From assembly GCF_043195135.1 (NCBI RefSeq), contig NZ_JBAFWP010000014.1: DNA of 64,000 bases, one strand, 5' to 3'. The position numbers were made by a program, and so were the translations under genes. Of the stretch, positions 25,617 through 37,053 are shown one piece after another (positions within the stretch are counted from its first letter, which is position 1; each line of letters starts with the position of its first letter). Source of the stretch: NCEH01 sp043195135. GTDB lineage: Bacteria > Pseudomonadota > Alphaproteobacteria > Rhizobiales > Xanthobacteraceae. Under the pieces are notes generated by a model. It was not told the DNA's origin, made no database searches, and saw only the letters and a list, made by a program, of their open reading frames with translations.

Positions 25617-26507
25617 TCAGTAATTCCAGCGCTGCGCCTTGGAAATCAGGAAGTCGCGGAACACCTGAATCCGCGCCACCGAGCGCATTTCCTGAGCATA
25701 AGTGAAATATGCCTCAAGTTGCGGCGTTTCGCGGTCGGTAAACAATTGCACCAGCGAGGTGGAATCGTCGGAGAGATAATCCGGCAAGGTGCCGATGCCC
25801 ACGCCGCGCTCCACCGCCCGCTTGAGCCCCAGGACGCTGTTGACCTCGAACGCCGGCACCCGCGGGGCCCCGCCCTCGCGGCCGGCATGCTCCAGCCAGT
25901 TCAGGCCCTGGAAATAGCTCGGGATCGGCCCGCCGAGCAGCAGGATGCGATGCTTGTCCAGCTCGTCCAGCGTGCGCGGGTGGCCGTGCCGCTTGAGGTA
26001 ATCCGCCGAGGCATAGGCGTGGAAATGCACGGTGAACAATTTGCGCTGCACCAGATCCGGCTGCACCGGCTGGCGCATGCGGATGGCGACGTCCGCCTCG
26101 CGCATGGCAAGGTCCAGTTCCTCGTCCGTGAGGATGAGCTGGATGCGGATGTCGGGATAGAGATCGACGAACTCGCCCACGCGGGCGGTGAGCCAATGGG
26201 TGCCGAGGCCGACCGTGGTGGTCACCCGCAGGTCGCCATTGGGCTTCTCCCGGCTGTCCGTGAGCTGCGCGCGCGCCGATTCCAGCTTGAGGAACACCTC
26301 GTGCGCGGTGCGATACAGAAGCTCGCCCTGCTCGGTGAGAATGAGGCCGCGCGCATGGCGGTGGAACAGGGGCACTTTCAGCTCCTGCTCCAAGGCCGAG
26401 ACCTGCCGGCTCACGGCGGATTGGGACAGGCCGAGGGTCTCACCCGCATGGGTGAAGGAGCCCGCTTCGGCAGCGACGTGGAAAACCTTAAGCTTGTCCC
26501 AGTCCAT
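25617..26507 (-). CDS. lsrB: LysR-type regulator LsrB/VtlR
   Basis: LysR-family regulator of 296 residues. The N-terminal winged helix is MDWDKLKVFHVAAEAGSF followed by LGLSQSAVSRQVSALE, and the co-inducer domain runs from about 90. Sequence start and position next to trxB identify the rhizobial LsrB (Sinorhizobium) / VtlR (Agrobacterium, Brucella) group, which controls small RNAs, lipopolysaccharide genes and redox responses in host-associated rhizobia. The protein contains no cysteine at all, so a thiol-based redox switch proposed for LsrB cannot operate here. It starts 18 bases downstream of the trxB stop and is probably co-transcribed with it. Confidence 0.88.
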   Translation of the reverse strand: MDWDKLKVFHVAAEAGSFTHAGETLGLSQSAVSRQVSALEQELKVPLFHRHARGLILTEQGELLYRTAHEVFLKLESARAQLTDSREKPNGDLRVTTTVGLGTHWLTARVGEFVDLYPDIRIQLILTDEELDLAMREADVAIRMRQPVQPDLVQRKLFTVHFHAYASADYLKRHGHPRTLDELDKHRILLLGGPIPSYFQGLNWLEHAGREGGAPRVPAFEVNSVLGLKRAVERGVGIGTLPDYLSDDSTSLVQLFTDRETPQLEAYFTYAQEMRSVARIQVFRDFLISKAQRWNY

Positions 26508-26525
26508 GCTTGCGCCCTTACGCTG

Positions 26526-27500
26526 CTACTCTGCCGCCGCCGAGACCTCGTTGAGCGCCAGGAAGCGCTCCGCTTCCAGGGCTGCCATGCAGCCACGCCC
26601 GGCGGCCGTCACCGCCTGGCGATAGACGTCGTCCGCCACGTCGCCGGCGGCATAAACGCCGGGCACGGAGGTGGCGGTGGAATCGGGAGCGGTCCACACA
26701 TAGCCGCTGTCCTTCAGCTTCACCTGCCCCTCCACGAGGCTGGTCGCCGGCGCATGGCCGATGGCGATGAACACGCCGTCCGTGCGCAGTTCGGCGATCT
26801 TGCCGCTATGCACGTCGCGCAGCTTCACCGCCGTGACGCGGGAGGGATCCTCCTCGCCCACGATCTCTTCGAGAGCGGCGTTCCACACCACATTGACCTT
26901 GGGATGGGCGAACAGGCGATCCTGGAGGATGCGCTCCGCCCGCAGCCGGTCGCGGCGATGCACCAAGGTGACCTTGGAAGCGAAATTGGTGAGGAACAGC
27001 GCCTCTTCCACGGCCGTATTGCCGCCGCCGACCACCACCACTTCCTTGCCGCGATAGAAGAAGCCGTCGCAGGTGGCGCAGGCGGAAACGCCGAGGCCGC
27101 GATAGGTCTCCTCCGAGGCGATGCCGAGCCAGCGGGCCTGCGCGCCGGTGGCGAGGATCACCGTCTCGGCCACATAGACCGCGCCCGACTCGGTCACGAG
27201 GCGGAACGGGCGGTGCGACAGATCGAGGCTGGAGACATGGTCGGAGACGATTCGCGTGCCCACGTGCTCGGCCTGGGCGCGCATCTGATCCATCAGCCAG
27301 GGGCCCTGGATGACGTCGGCGAAGCCCGGGTAATTCTCGACGTCGGTGGTGATGGTGAGCTGGCCGCCGGGCTGGATGCCCTCGATGAGCACCGGTTCCA
27401 GCATGGCGCGGGCGGCATAGATGGCAGCGGTATATCCAGCGGGGCCGGATCCGATGATCACGACCTTCACATGCTGGGCGGATGCGTGGAGAGCAGGCAT
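26526..27500 (-). CDS. trxB: Thioredoxin-disulfide reductase
   Basis: Thioredoxin reductase of 324 residues, an FAD enzyme that passes electrons from NADPH to thioredoxin. The FAD motif GSGPAGYTAAIYAARA is at 17-32, the redox pair CATC at 141-144, the NADPH motif VVGGGNTAVEEALFL from about 156 and the C-terminal FAD block GVYAAGDVAD. The start MPALHAS at 27500 is chosen because the FAD motif must be near the N-terminus; the frame remains open to 27638. It is followed by lsrB with an 18-bp gap, and divergent from an Lrp-type regulator, the conserved rhizobial order. Confidence 0.96.
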   Translation of the reverse strand: MPALHASAQHVKVVIIGSGPAGYTAAIYAARAMLEPVLIEGIQPGGQLTITTDVENYPGFADVIQGPWLMDQMRAQAEHVGTRIVSDHVSSLDLSHRPFRLVTESGAVYVAETVILATGAQARWLGIASEETYRGLGVSACATCDGFFYRGKEVVVVGGGNTAVEEALFLTNFASKVTLVHRRDRLRAERILQDRLFAHPKVNVVWNAALEEIVGEEDPSRVTAVKLRDVHSGKIAELRTDGVFIAIGHAPATSLVEGQVKLKDSGYVWTAPDSTATSVPGVYAAGDVADDVYRQAVTAAGRGCMAALEAERFLALNEVSAAAE

Positions 27501-27749
27501 GGCAACCTCGAACCGGGAGCAGTCCCCCCGCTTGCGAGGGCTGCAAGGGCCGAGACCGCCTCTTCCTGCGCCTTCCCTGGCGCGAGCTATGCGTGAATGT
27601 AAGGACAGCCGCGCTGTCCCACAAGGCGCTGCCTGCACCCGAATAGGGTTCAGGGCCGATGTCCCCAGCCCACTGGCGAAATATTATTTCGTTGCGTGCC
27701 GCTGCGGCTTCACTAAGGTGCGGCGCAAACGCCCCGAAGGAGTGACCCC

Positions 27750-28232
27750 TTGACCTCTCATCTCGACGCCGTGGACTGGAAAATCCTGGCCGAGCTGCAA
27801 CGAGACGGGCGCATGACGAATGTGGAGCTGTCCCGCCGCGTGGGGATTTCCGCGCCGCCGTGCCTGCGCCGCGTGCGCGGGCTGGAGGAAGAGGGCATCA
27901 TCCAGGGCTACCGCGCCCTGCTGGACGAGAAGCGCCTGGGCTATGATTTGATGGGCTTTGCGATGGTGCATCTCATCAGCCAGGCGGAAGTGGACCTTTC
28001 CGCCTTCCAGGACCGCATCGACAATTGGCCGCTGGTGCGGGGCGCCTGGATGCTGTCCGGCGACGTGGATTTCCTGATGCTGTGCGTCGCGCCGGACCTG
28101 CGCACATTCCAGAATTTCGTGCTCGAAATCACCGCCGCGCCGAACGTGCGCAATGTGAAGACGGCGCTGACCCTGAAACAGGCGAAGAACGCGCCCATCG
28201 TGCCGCTGGAAACGATCGAGATGCCGGAGTGA
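27750..28232 (+). CDS. Lrp/AsnC-family transcriptional regulator
   Basis: Feast/famine regulator of 160 residues. The N-terminal helix-turn-helix spans LDAVDWKILAELQRDGR and VELSRRVGISAPPCLRRVRG, and the C-terminal RAM/AsnC ligand domain starts near 65 (YRALLDEKRLGYDLMGF). These proteins form octamers and often sense amino acids. The start is TTG 27750, supported by GAAGGAG 8 bases upstream. It is divergent from trxB, as are the lrp genes next to trxB-lsrB in rhizobia. The regulated genes are not evident here. Confidence 0.9.
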   Translation: MTSHLDAVDWKILAELQRDGRMTNVELSRRVGISAPPCLRRVRGLEEEGIIQGYRALLDEKRLGYDLMGFAMVHLISQAEVDLSAFQDRIDNWPLVRGAWMLSGDVDFLMLCVAPDLRTFQNFVLEITAAPNVRNVKTALTLKQAKNAPIVPLETIEMPE

Positions 28233-28357
28233 GGGCCACGAGGGCGTAAGCGCCGCGTCGTTCGGCTGGTCTCCGGGTGTGCCTCTCTTTCCACTGGCGC
28301 GATCCAACCCTCCGCCGCCGCTCCCTCACCCTGCCTTCAGGACCGCGTTTGCGATTT

Positions 28358-28450
28358 CTCCCTCCCCCCTTGCGGGGAGGGTGAAACCGGGCGGGATGAT
28401 CTTCCAAAGGCAAAGCCCTCTCCCGCTTGCGGGGGAGGATTGGGAGGGGG
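28358..28450. repeat. Palindromic intergenic repeat pair (28.4 kb)
   Basis: Between the convergent lrp and greA genes lie two GC-rich palindromes, the first CTCCCTCCCC/GGGGAGGG around 28358-28381 and the second CCCTCTCCCGCTTGCGGGGGAGG at 28416-28438 followed by ATTGGGAGGGGG. They belong to the same family as copies near 46.7, 56.6 and 58.9 kb. The remaining bases of this 299-bp gap hold nothing else clear; the hairpins may also stop transcription. Confidence 0.7.
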
Positions 28451-28531
28451 AACGGGGAGGGCAAGAGGGGATTGCCGCGCGACAGAGAAAAGAGAGACGC
28501 AGACTCCCCCAAGCCGCAGGCGGACGCCCGC

Positions 28532-29005
28532 TCAGATCCAGCGCACCGAGACGATCTCGAACGAGCGGGCGCCCTTCGGCGTCACCACCTCGACGGAGGC
28601 GCCCTTCTGCTTGCCGATCAGCGCGCGCGCCACGGGCGAGGAAATGGAGATGCGCCCGGCCTTGGCGTCGGCTTCATTGTCGCCGACGATCTGCCAGACC
28701 TTCTCTTCTTCCGTGTCCTCGTCCACCAAGGTCACGGTGGCGCCGAATTTCACCGTCTCGCCGGAGAGCTTGGAGACGTCGATGATATCGGCGCGGGATA
28801 TCTTGTCTTCCAGCTCCGCGATCCGGCCCTCGTTCAGGGATTGCTGCTCCTTCGCCGCGTGATATTCGGCGTTTTCCGAAAGGTCGCCATGAGCGCGCGC
28901 TTCGGAAATCGCTGCGATGATCCTCGGACGCTCCACCTGCTGACGGTTGCGCAATTCAACTTCCATGGCGGCAAAGCCGGCCTGGGTCATGGGAATCTTG
29001 TCCAT
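28532..29005 (-). CDS. greA: Transcription elongation factor GreA
   Basis: GreA of 157 residues that rescues backtracked RNA polymerase by stimulating RNA cleavage. The N-terminal coiled coil contains the catalytic acidic tip in ARAHGDLSENAEYHAAKEQQ (37-56), and the C-terminal FKBP-like domain ends RSFEIVSVRW. The start MDKIPMTQAGFA at 29005 is the family start; 13 extra upstream codons are open but not conserved. It lies 192 bases downstream of carB on the same strand, the usual carB-greA order of alphaproteobacteria. Confidence 0.96.
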   Translation of the reverse strand: MDKIPMTQAGFAAMEVELRNRQQVERPRIIAAISEARAHGDLSENAEYHAAKEQQSLNEGRIAELEDKISRADIIDVSKLSGETVKFGATVTLVDEDTEEEKVWQIVGDNEADAKAGRISISSPVARALIGKQKGASVEVVTPKGARSFEIVSVRWI

Positions 29006-29197
29006 GGGTCCTTCGTAGAACCTCCTAGAAACGGAGCGACTCACTGGTCGCCGGCCGGTGGGGACGCCCCATCCGGCCCTGAATATGATACCGCAAGCGC
29101 GCGACGATCACCGTCTCGGTTTACGGCGCGCCTTCAAGCAGTCACGCCAATCGCGCGCGCGGGCCTTTTGTCCCGCACGTTCGAAAGGGCTGAGCCC

Positions 29198-32560
<3,363 letters not shown>

Positions 32561-32730
32561 GTCTCGCGGGCGCTCAGCGGGCGCAAAAAAAGGGCCGCGG
32601 GAAGCGCGCCCCTGATGAATGGAAACCGTCGTGAATGACGGCAGACGCTGCGCAGGGCGTTGAATTATCTCTTCCCGACGCGCTATTGGGCTTCCTTAGA
32701 CCATATTTGGACGCGACGGAAGACGCCTCC

Positions 32731-33198
32731 ATGGCCCCATGCTCCGGAGTCCGCAGTCCCGTGCCCCTCCCCTTCGGCCATATCTTATCTCAATACCGCC
32801 CCCTGCTGATCCAGCTGGCGACCTTCCTCGGCGTGGGCTTCACGGCGCTGTTCTTCCATTTCCTGGTGCTGAGCGCGCTGGTGGAATGGGAGGTGGTGGG
32901 GCCGGTTTCCGCCTCGCTGGTGGGTTTCGTGGTGGGCAGCTGCGTGACCTACACGCTCAACAGCCGCTTCACCTTCAAGTCCACCCGCTCCCATGCCGGC
33001 GCCATGCCGCGCTATTTCGCGGTCGCGGGCGTGGCGTTCGTGCTGAACGGGGTGCTGATGGACGTGTTCGTCCATCGCCTTGGCGTGTTTTACCTGCTGG
33101 CGCAATTCCTCACCAGCGCGCTGGTGCTGTGCTGGACCTTCACCGGCTACCGGGTGTGGGCGTTCGCGGAGAAGCGGCCGCGGCCGGAGGCGCGCTGA
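32731..33198 (+). CDS. GtrA-family membrane protein
   Basis: Small membrane protein of 155 residues with four predicted helices, matching the GtrA/DPMS1-like family: FLGVGFTALFFHFLVL, a second span with SLVGFVVGSCVTYTLNSRFTF, then two more. GtrA proteins are thought to move or assist lipid-linked sugars in O-antigen or cell-wall glycosylation. ATG 32731 has GGAAG 9 bases upstream; an earlier ATG at 32635 adds 32 residues with no membrane character. It ends 7 bases from the convergent methyltransferase stop. No glycosyltransferase is adjacent, though a GtrB-like enzyme is encoded near 10 kb. Confidence 0.82.
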   Translation: MAPCSGVRSPVPLPFGHILSQYRPLLIQLATFLGVGFTALFFHFLVLSALVEWEVVGPVSASLVGFVVGSCVTYTLNSRFTFKSTRSHAGAMPRYFAVAGVAFVLNGVLMDVFVHRLGVFYLLAQFLTSALVLCWTFTGYRVWAFAEKRPRPEAR

Positions 33199-33205
33199 GC
33201 GGGCC

Positions 33206-33892
33206 TCAGCGCGTCGCGAGAAACGCCATGCGGGCCTGATTGTGCCCCACGTTCGGCCGGTGCCGTGCGGCGGCGAATCCCGCCGCTTTCAGCAGGGCGA
33301 GCACGTCGGCTTCCTCATAGGTGGCGAGACCGAGGTCGGCCCGCAGCTTGCGATAGGGCGAAACCGCCGTGCGGGCGAGCCCCAGGACGGCGGCGAAGAA
33401 GAACCCTTCCCGCGCCGCGAAGGACAGCAGCGCCGCCGCATCGCGTGCCGCCCCCACGCCGGGGGGAATCACATCCGCCAGCAGCAGCCGGCCGCCGGGC
33501 GCCAGGAGCCGGTGAAACAGCACGAGCAGCCCTTCGAGCTGGGCGCGGGAGAGATATTGCGCGAGCGAATTGACGATCACGAGGTCGAAGCTCCCATCGG
33601 GGAGCGCCTCCACCTCCGCGATCGACAGGACCGAGAGGGCGGGATCCCCTGAAAAGCGGGCCTTGAGCTTTTCCCGCACGCTCGGCGCGGCATCGCTCAG
33701 GGTGAGATGCGCGCAGGTCCGCGCCATCGCCTGCGCCGCCAGGGCCTCGCCGCAGCCATAATCCAGCACCCGCGCGGCAGGGCCGGGAACGAAGCGCGCG
33801 AGATCCGCCGCGAGGCGTTCATAATGCACGCGCTTGTGGCGCTCGTTCACATAGATGGCGTTCGCGCCGTCCCAGAACGAAACCCAATCCAT
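33206..33892 (-). CDS. Class I SAM-dependent methyltransferase
   Basis: Predicted methyltransferase of 228 residues. The SAM-binding motif I is RVLDYGCGEA at 41-50, followed by an acidic motif II region (LTLSDAAPSVREK) and LVIVNSLAQYL. The N-terminal segment MDWVSFWDGANAIYVNERHKR is typical of a rhizobial family of unknown target, where a sugar or lipid acceptor is often guessed. The start at 33892 has GGAGGA 8 bases upstream; the frame is open to 34036 without conservation. The 294 bases between it and the divergent ABC ATPase gene show nothing specific. Confidence 0.83.
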   Translation of the reverse strand: MDWVSFWDGANAIYVNERHKRVHYERLAADLARFVPGPAARVLDYGCGEALAAQAMARTCAHLTLSDAAPSVREKLKARFSGDPALSVLSIAEVEALPDGSFDLVIVNSLAQYLSRAQLEGLLVLFHRLLAPGGRLLLADVIPPGVGAARDAAALLSFAAREGFFFAAVLGLARTAVSPYRKLRADLGLATYEEADVLALLKAAGFAAARHRPNVGHNQARMAFLATR

Positions 33893-34186
33893 GCGAAAGT
33901 CCTCCGACGCGCCGGGCCAGGGGCGCGGACCGCCCCGGCGCCGCGATGCGGCCCGCCTCGCGCGCCATCGTGCCCCGGCCAACGGCAAATTGCACGGGTG
34001 CCGTAACGGCGTTGTGATTTTGCATTCATTATGCATGAAAACGCGTCACCTGCCTCAAAGGCGGGCATTCGCCGATGTGCCTATTTATGGGACATGCGCT
34101 TCACGCGCCGGGAATTCCTTGCACTGCAACATTTTTTCCGGGTGGCACAGCGGTTGCCTATGGACTGGCGGCAGACAGGAGACGCC

Positions 34187-34969
34187 ATGTCATCACCCAA
34201 AGTGCAACTGCGCCTTAATGGCATCCGCAAAAGCTTTCCTGGAAAGCAGGGTCCCACCCAGGTGCTCGACGGCCTGACCTTCGACATCCACGAGCGGGAT
34301 TTCGTCAGCATCATCGGCCCCAGCGGCTGCGGCAAGACGACGGTCTTCAACATTATCGCCGGCCTCGTGGATCCCGACGAAGGCATGCTGCTGTACCGCG
34401 GCCAGGAGGTGGACAGCCTGCGCGGCAAGGTCGGGTACATGATGCAGAAGGACCTGCTCTTCCCCTGGCGCACGGTCCTCGACAATGTCCTGCTCGGGCT
34501 TGAGACGAAGGGGGTCGATCCGCGCGAGGCCGTGGACACGGCCCGCGAATATCTGTCCACCTTCGGCTTGTCGGGCTTCGAGAACGCCTATCCCAAGATG
34601 CTTTCGGGCGGCATGCGCCAGCGCGTGGCGCTGATCCGCACCCTGGTGCTCGATCCCGACATCCTGCTGCTGGACGAACCCTTCTCCGCGCTCGACTACC
34701 AGACCCGCCTCTATCTGGAAGGCATCCTGATGGAAGCGGTGGAGACCTTCCACAAGACCGTGATTCTCGTCACCCACGACATCGACGAGGCGGTCGCGCT
34801 CTCCAAGCGCGTGGTCGTGCTCAGCCAGCGCCCGGCCCGGGTGAAGGCGGTGCACGATATCGCGCTCAACGAGCATTCCCCCATCGCCGCGCGCAGCGAT
34901 CCTCGCTTCTCCAGCTATTTCAACACGCTGTGCGCGGAACTCGACATCCAGACCAGGGCGAGCGCATGA
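34187..34969 (+). CDS. ABC transporter ATP-binding protein (nitrate/sulfonate/taurine family)
   Basis: Import ATPase of 260 residues. Walker A is GPSGCGKTT at 44-52, the Q-loop MMQKDLLFPWRT near 85-96, the signature LSGGMRQRVAL at 139-149 and Walker B ILLLDEPFSAL at 159-169, followed by the H-loop VTHDIDEA. It belongs to the SsuB/TauB/NrtD group and powers the permease encoded next. The start is chosen at ATG 34187 because AGGAG lies 6 bases upstream; the frame is open to 34031. The stop overlaps the permease ATG (ATGA). Confidence 0.9.
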   Translation: MSSPKVQLRLNGIRKSFPGKQGPTQVLDGLTFDIHERDFVSIIGPSGCGKTTVFNIIAGLVDPDEGMLLYRGQEVDSLRGKVGYMMQKDLLFPWRTVLDNVLLGLETKGVDPREAVDTAREYLSTFGLSGFENAYPKMLSGGMRQRVALIRTLVLDPDILLLDEPFSALDYQTRLYLEGILMEAVETFHKTVILVTHDIDEAVALSKRVVVLSQRPARVKAVHDIALNEHSPIAARSDPRFSSYFNTLCAELDIQTRASA

Positions 34970-35820
34970 CTGAGATGGCTCAACTCGCAAAATCCGGCGT
35001 CCGCAGGCACCTGCGTGCCGCCAAGCGGCGCAATGTGTTCGATTCCACCGTCGGCCGCAGCGTGCTGCAGATCCTCGCCGTCGTCGCCTTCTTCCTGCTC
35101 TGGGAAGTGGCGGTGCGGATGGGCTGGCTCAACGCCTTCCTGGTCGGGCAGCCGAGCGGCGTGCTGCACGTGCTGATCTCGATGGTCGCCGACGGCTCCC
35201 TGTTCGTCGACACCGGCTATACCGTGTTCGAGGCGATCCTCGGCTTTGCGTTCGGCACCGTGATCGGCTCGGTGATCGGGCTGACGCTCTGGTACTCGGC
35301 CTTCGTCGCCCGCCTGGTGGAGCCGTTCATCGCCGCCATCAACTCGGTGCCGAAGATCGCGCTCGCGCCGATCATCATCCTGTGGTTCGGCACCGGCCTG
35401 ACCTCCAAGGTGGCGCTCGCCATCTCGCTCACCTCCATCGTTGCCCTCATCACCGCCTATCAGGCGGCGAAGGACGCGGACAAGGATCTCCAGGCGCTGC
35501 TGTTCTCCATGGGCGCCAGCAAGCACCAGATCTTCAAGCGGGTGATCGCGCCGTCCACCTTGCCGGCCATCATCGCCACCTTCCGCATCAATATCGGCTT
35601 CGCGCTGGTGGGTGCCGTGGTGGGCGAATTCATCTCCTCCCAGCACGGCCTCGGCCATGTGATCTACGTCGCCTCGAGCCTCTACGACCTCAATACGGTG
35701 TGGGCCGGCCTGTTCACGCTGATGCTGGTCGGTTTCCTTTTCTACCAGATGGTCGAAGTCACCGAACAGCGCCTGCTGCCCTGGAAGCAGCAGATGGGCG
35801 GGACGCAGATCAACGTTTGA
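34966..35820 (+). CDS. ABC transporter permease (SsuC/TauC type)
   Basis: Inner-membrane permease of 284 residues with about six spans and the BPD_transp_1 coupling loop AYQAAKDADKDLQALLFSMG followed by ASKHQIFKRVIAPSTLPA, typical of the sulfonate/taurine/nitrate importers. It overlaps the ATPase stop by 4 bases. The periplasmic binding protein gene follows 25 bases later, so the transporter is complete. A basic 25-residue cytoplasmic head precedes the first helix. Confidence 0.92.
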   Translation: MTEMAQLAKSGVRRHLRAAKRRNVFDSTVGRSVLQILAVVAFFLLWEVAVRMGWLNAFLVGQPSGVLHVLISMVADGSLFVDTGYTVFEAILGFAFGTVIGSVIGLTLWYSAFVARLVEPFIAAINSVPKIALAPIIILWFGTGLTSKVALAISLTSIVALITAYQAAKDADKDLQALLFSMGASKHQIFKRVIAPSTLPAIIATFRINIGFALVGAVVGEFISSQHGLGHVIYVASSLYDLNTVWAGLFTLMLVGFLFYQMVEVTEQRLLPWKQQMGGTQINV

Positions 35821-35845
35821 CCCCTATTACCGGAGACATGCCGAC

Positions 35846-36829
35846 ATGACTTTCTTGCCGAAACTGGGCGCCTTTTCCCTCGCCCTGGCGCTTTCCTCCG
35901 CCGCGCTCGCCCCGGCCTCCGCCGTGGAGATGAAGAAGGCCACCATCTCCCAGGCCTTCCAGTCCATGCTCTATCTGCCGCTCTATGTGGCCATGGACGA
36001 GGGCTTCTTTGAAAAGCAGGGCCTCGACCTCACCAAGGAAAGCGCCGGCTCGGGCTCGGTTGCCCTCTCGGCGGTGATCTCGAAGAGCGCGCAATTCTCC
36101 CTGCACGGGCCGGAATGGACGGCGATCGCCGCCTCCAAGGGCGCGCCGGTGAACACCATCGCCAATGTGGTGAACGGCGCCGCCGTGTGGATCGCCGCCA
36201 CCCCCGACTTCAAGTTCGACAGCGTCAAGGACCTGAAGGGCCAGAAGATCGTCACCGGCCTGATGCCCACCACCAGCACCTCGCTGTTCATCAAGCTGCT
36301 GAAGGAAAACGGCATGGATGCCAATAAGGACGTGGAGATGATCCAGGTTCCGCTCGGCACCGAGCCCGGTCCCTTCGTCGCCGGCCAGGCGAAGGTCGCG
36401 GTCATGTACGAGCCCGGCCTCGACCAGGTGGTGGCCAAGGGCATGAAGGTCGTGCTCGGCTTTCCCAAGCTGTATGGCCCCTATGCCTTCTCCACCATCA
36501 CCGCCCGCACCGATGTCGATCCCGATCTCGCCCAGCGCCTGACCAATGGCCTGGAGATGGCGGTTCGCTTCATGCACAAGAACGAGGCCCGCACCATCGA
36601 GATCGCGCAGAAGGAATTCCCGAAGCTCGATCCGGAAGTGGTCGCCGCCGCCACCAAGCGCATGCTCGCGGACAACGTCTATCCCACCAGCGTCGACATC
36701 ACCCCGGCCGCGCTGACGCTCGCGCTCGACACCCAGATCGCGCTCGGCAACCTCGGTGCCCAGCCGGATTACGCGACCTTCGTGCCGCGCACCTACATCG
36801 ACAAGGCGATGGCGATGCCGACGAACTGA
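35846..36829 (+). CDS. ABC transporter substrate-binding protein (SsuA/THI5-like)
   Basis: Periplasmic binding protein of 327 residues. The signal peptide is cut after ASA near residue 26. The mature fold is of the NMT1/THI5/SsuA type, with LPLYVAMDEGFFEKQGLDLTK at 43-63 and the STS-containing loop MPTTSTSLFIKLL. Ligands in this family include sulfonates, taurine, nitrate, thiamine pyrimidine precursors and small amides. It completes the ABC operon, and an amidase gene lies 224 bases downstream on the same strand, which suggests an amide or carbamate-like substrate. I cannot name it. Confidence 0.9.
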   Translation: MTFLPKLGAFSLALALSSAALAPASAVEMKKATISQAFQSMLYLPLYVAMDEGFFEKQGLDLTKESAGSGSVALSAVISKSAQFSLHGPEWTAIAASKGAPVNTIANVVNGAAVWIAATPDFKFDSVKDLKGQKIVTGLMPTTSTSLFIKLLKENGMDANKDVEMIQVPLGTEPGPFVAGQAKVAVMYEPGLDQVVAKGMKVVLGFPKLYGPYAFSTITARTDVDPDLAQRLTNGLEMAVRFMHKNEARTIEIAQKEFPKLDPEVVAAATKRMLADNVYPTSVDITPAALTLALDTQIALGNLGAQPDYATFVPRTYIDKAMAMPTN

Positions 36830-36850
36830 GGCGCACGGTTCGCGCTTCAG

Positions 36851-36891
36851 GGGGCTTCGGCGGGGTTCTCACCCTTCGCCGCCGGAGCCCC
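36851..36891 (+). terminator. Weak terminator-like hairpin after the ABC operon
   Basis: GGGGCTTCGGCGG (36851-36863) can pair with CCGCCGGAGCCCC (36879-36891) with one G-U pair and a 15-base loop. There is no T-run, so it may be an attenuating hairpin rather than a true terminator. Confidence 0.3.
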
Positions 36892-37053
36892 GCCTTCACG
36901 GACCTTCGAGCCGGGAGCGGCTGCCGCACGGACACGGCGCAGAACCGCCGGTGCCCCTTCCGAGCGACGGCAAACCAGCCGCGCCGTCCCTCGCGCGGCC
37001 CCGCCCGCCCGCACGATACGTCCCGCCCGCTTCTCCCCGTTCCGGATCTTCCC

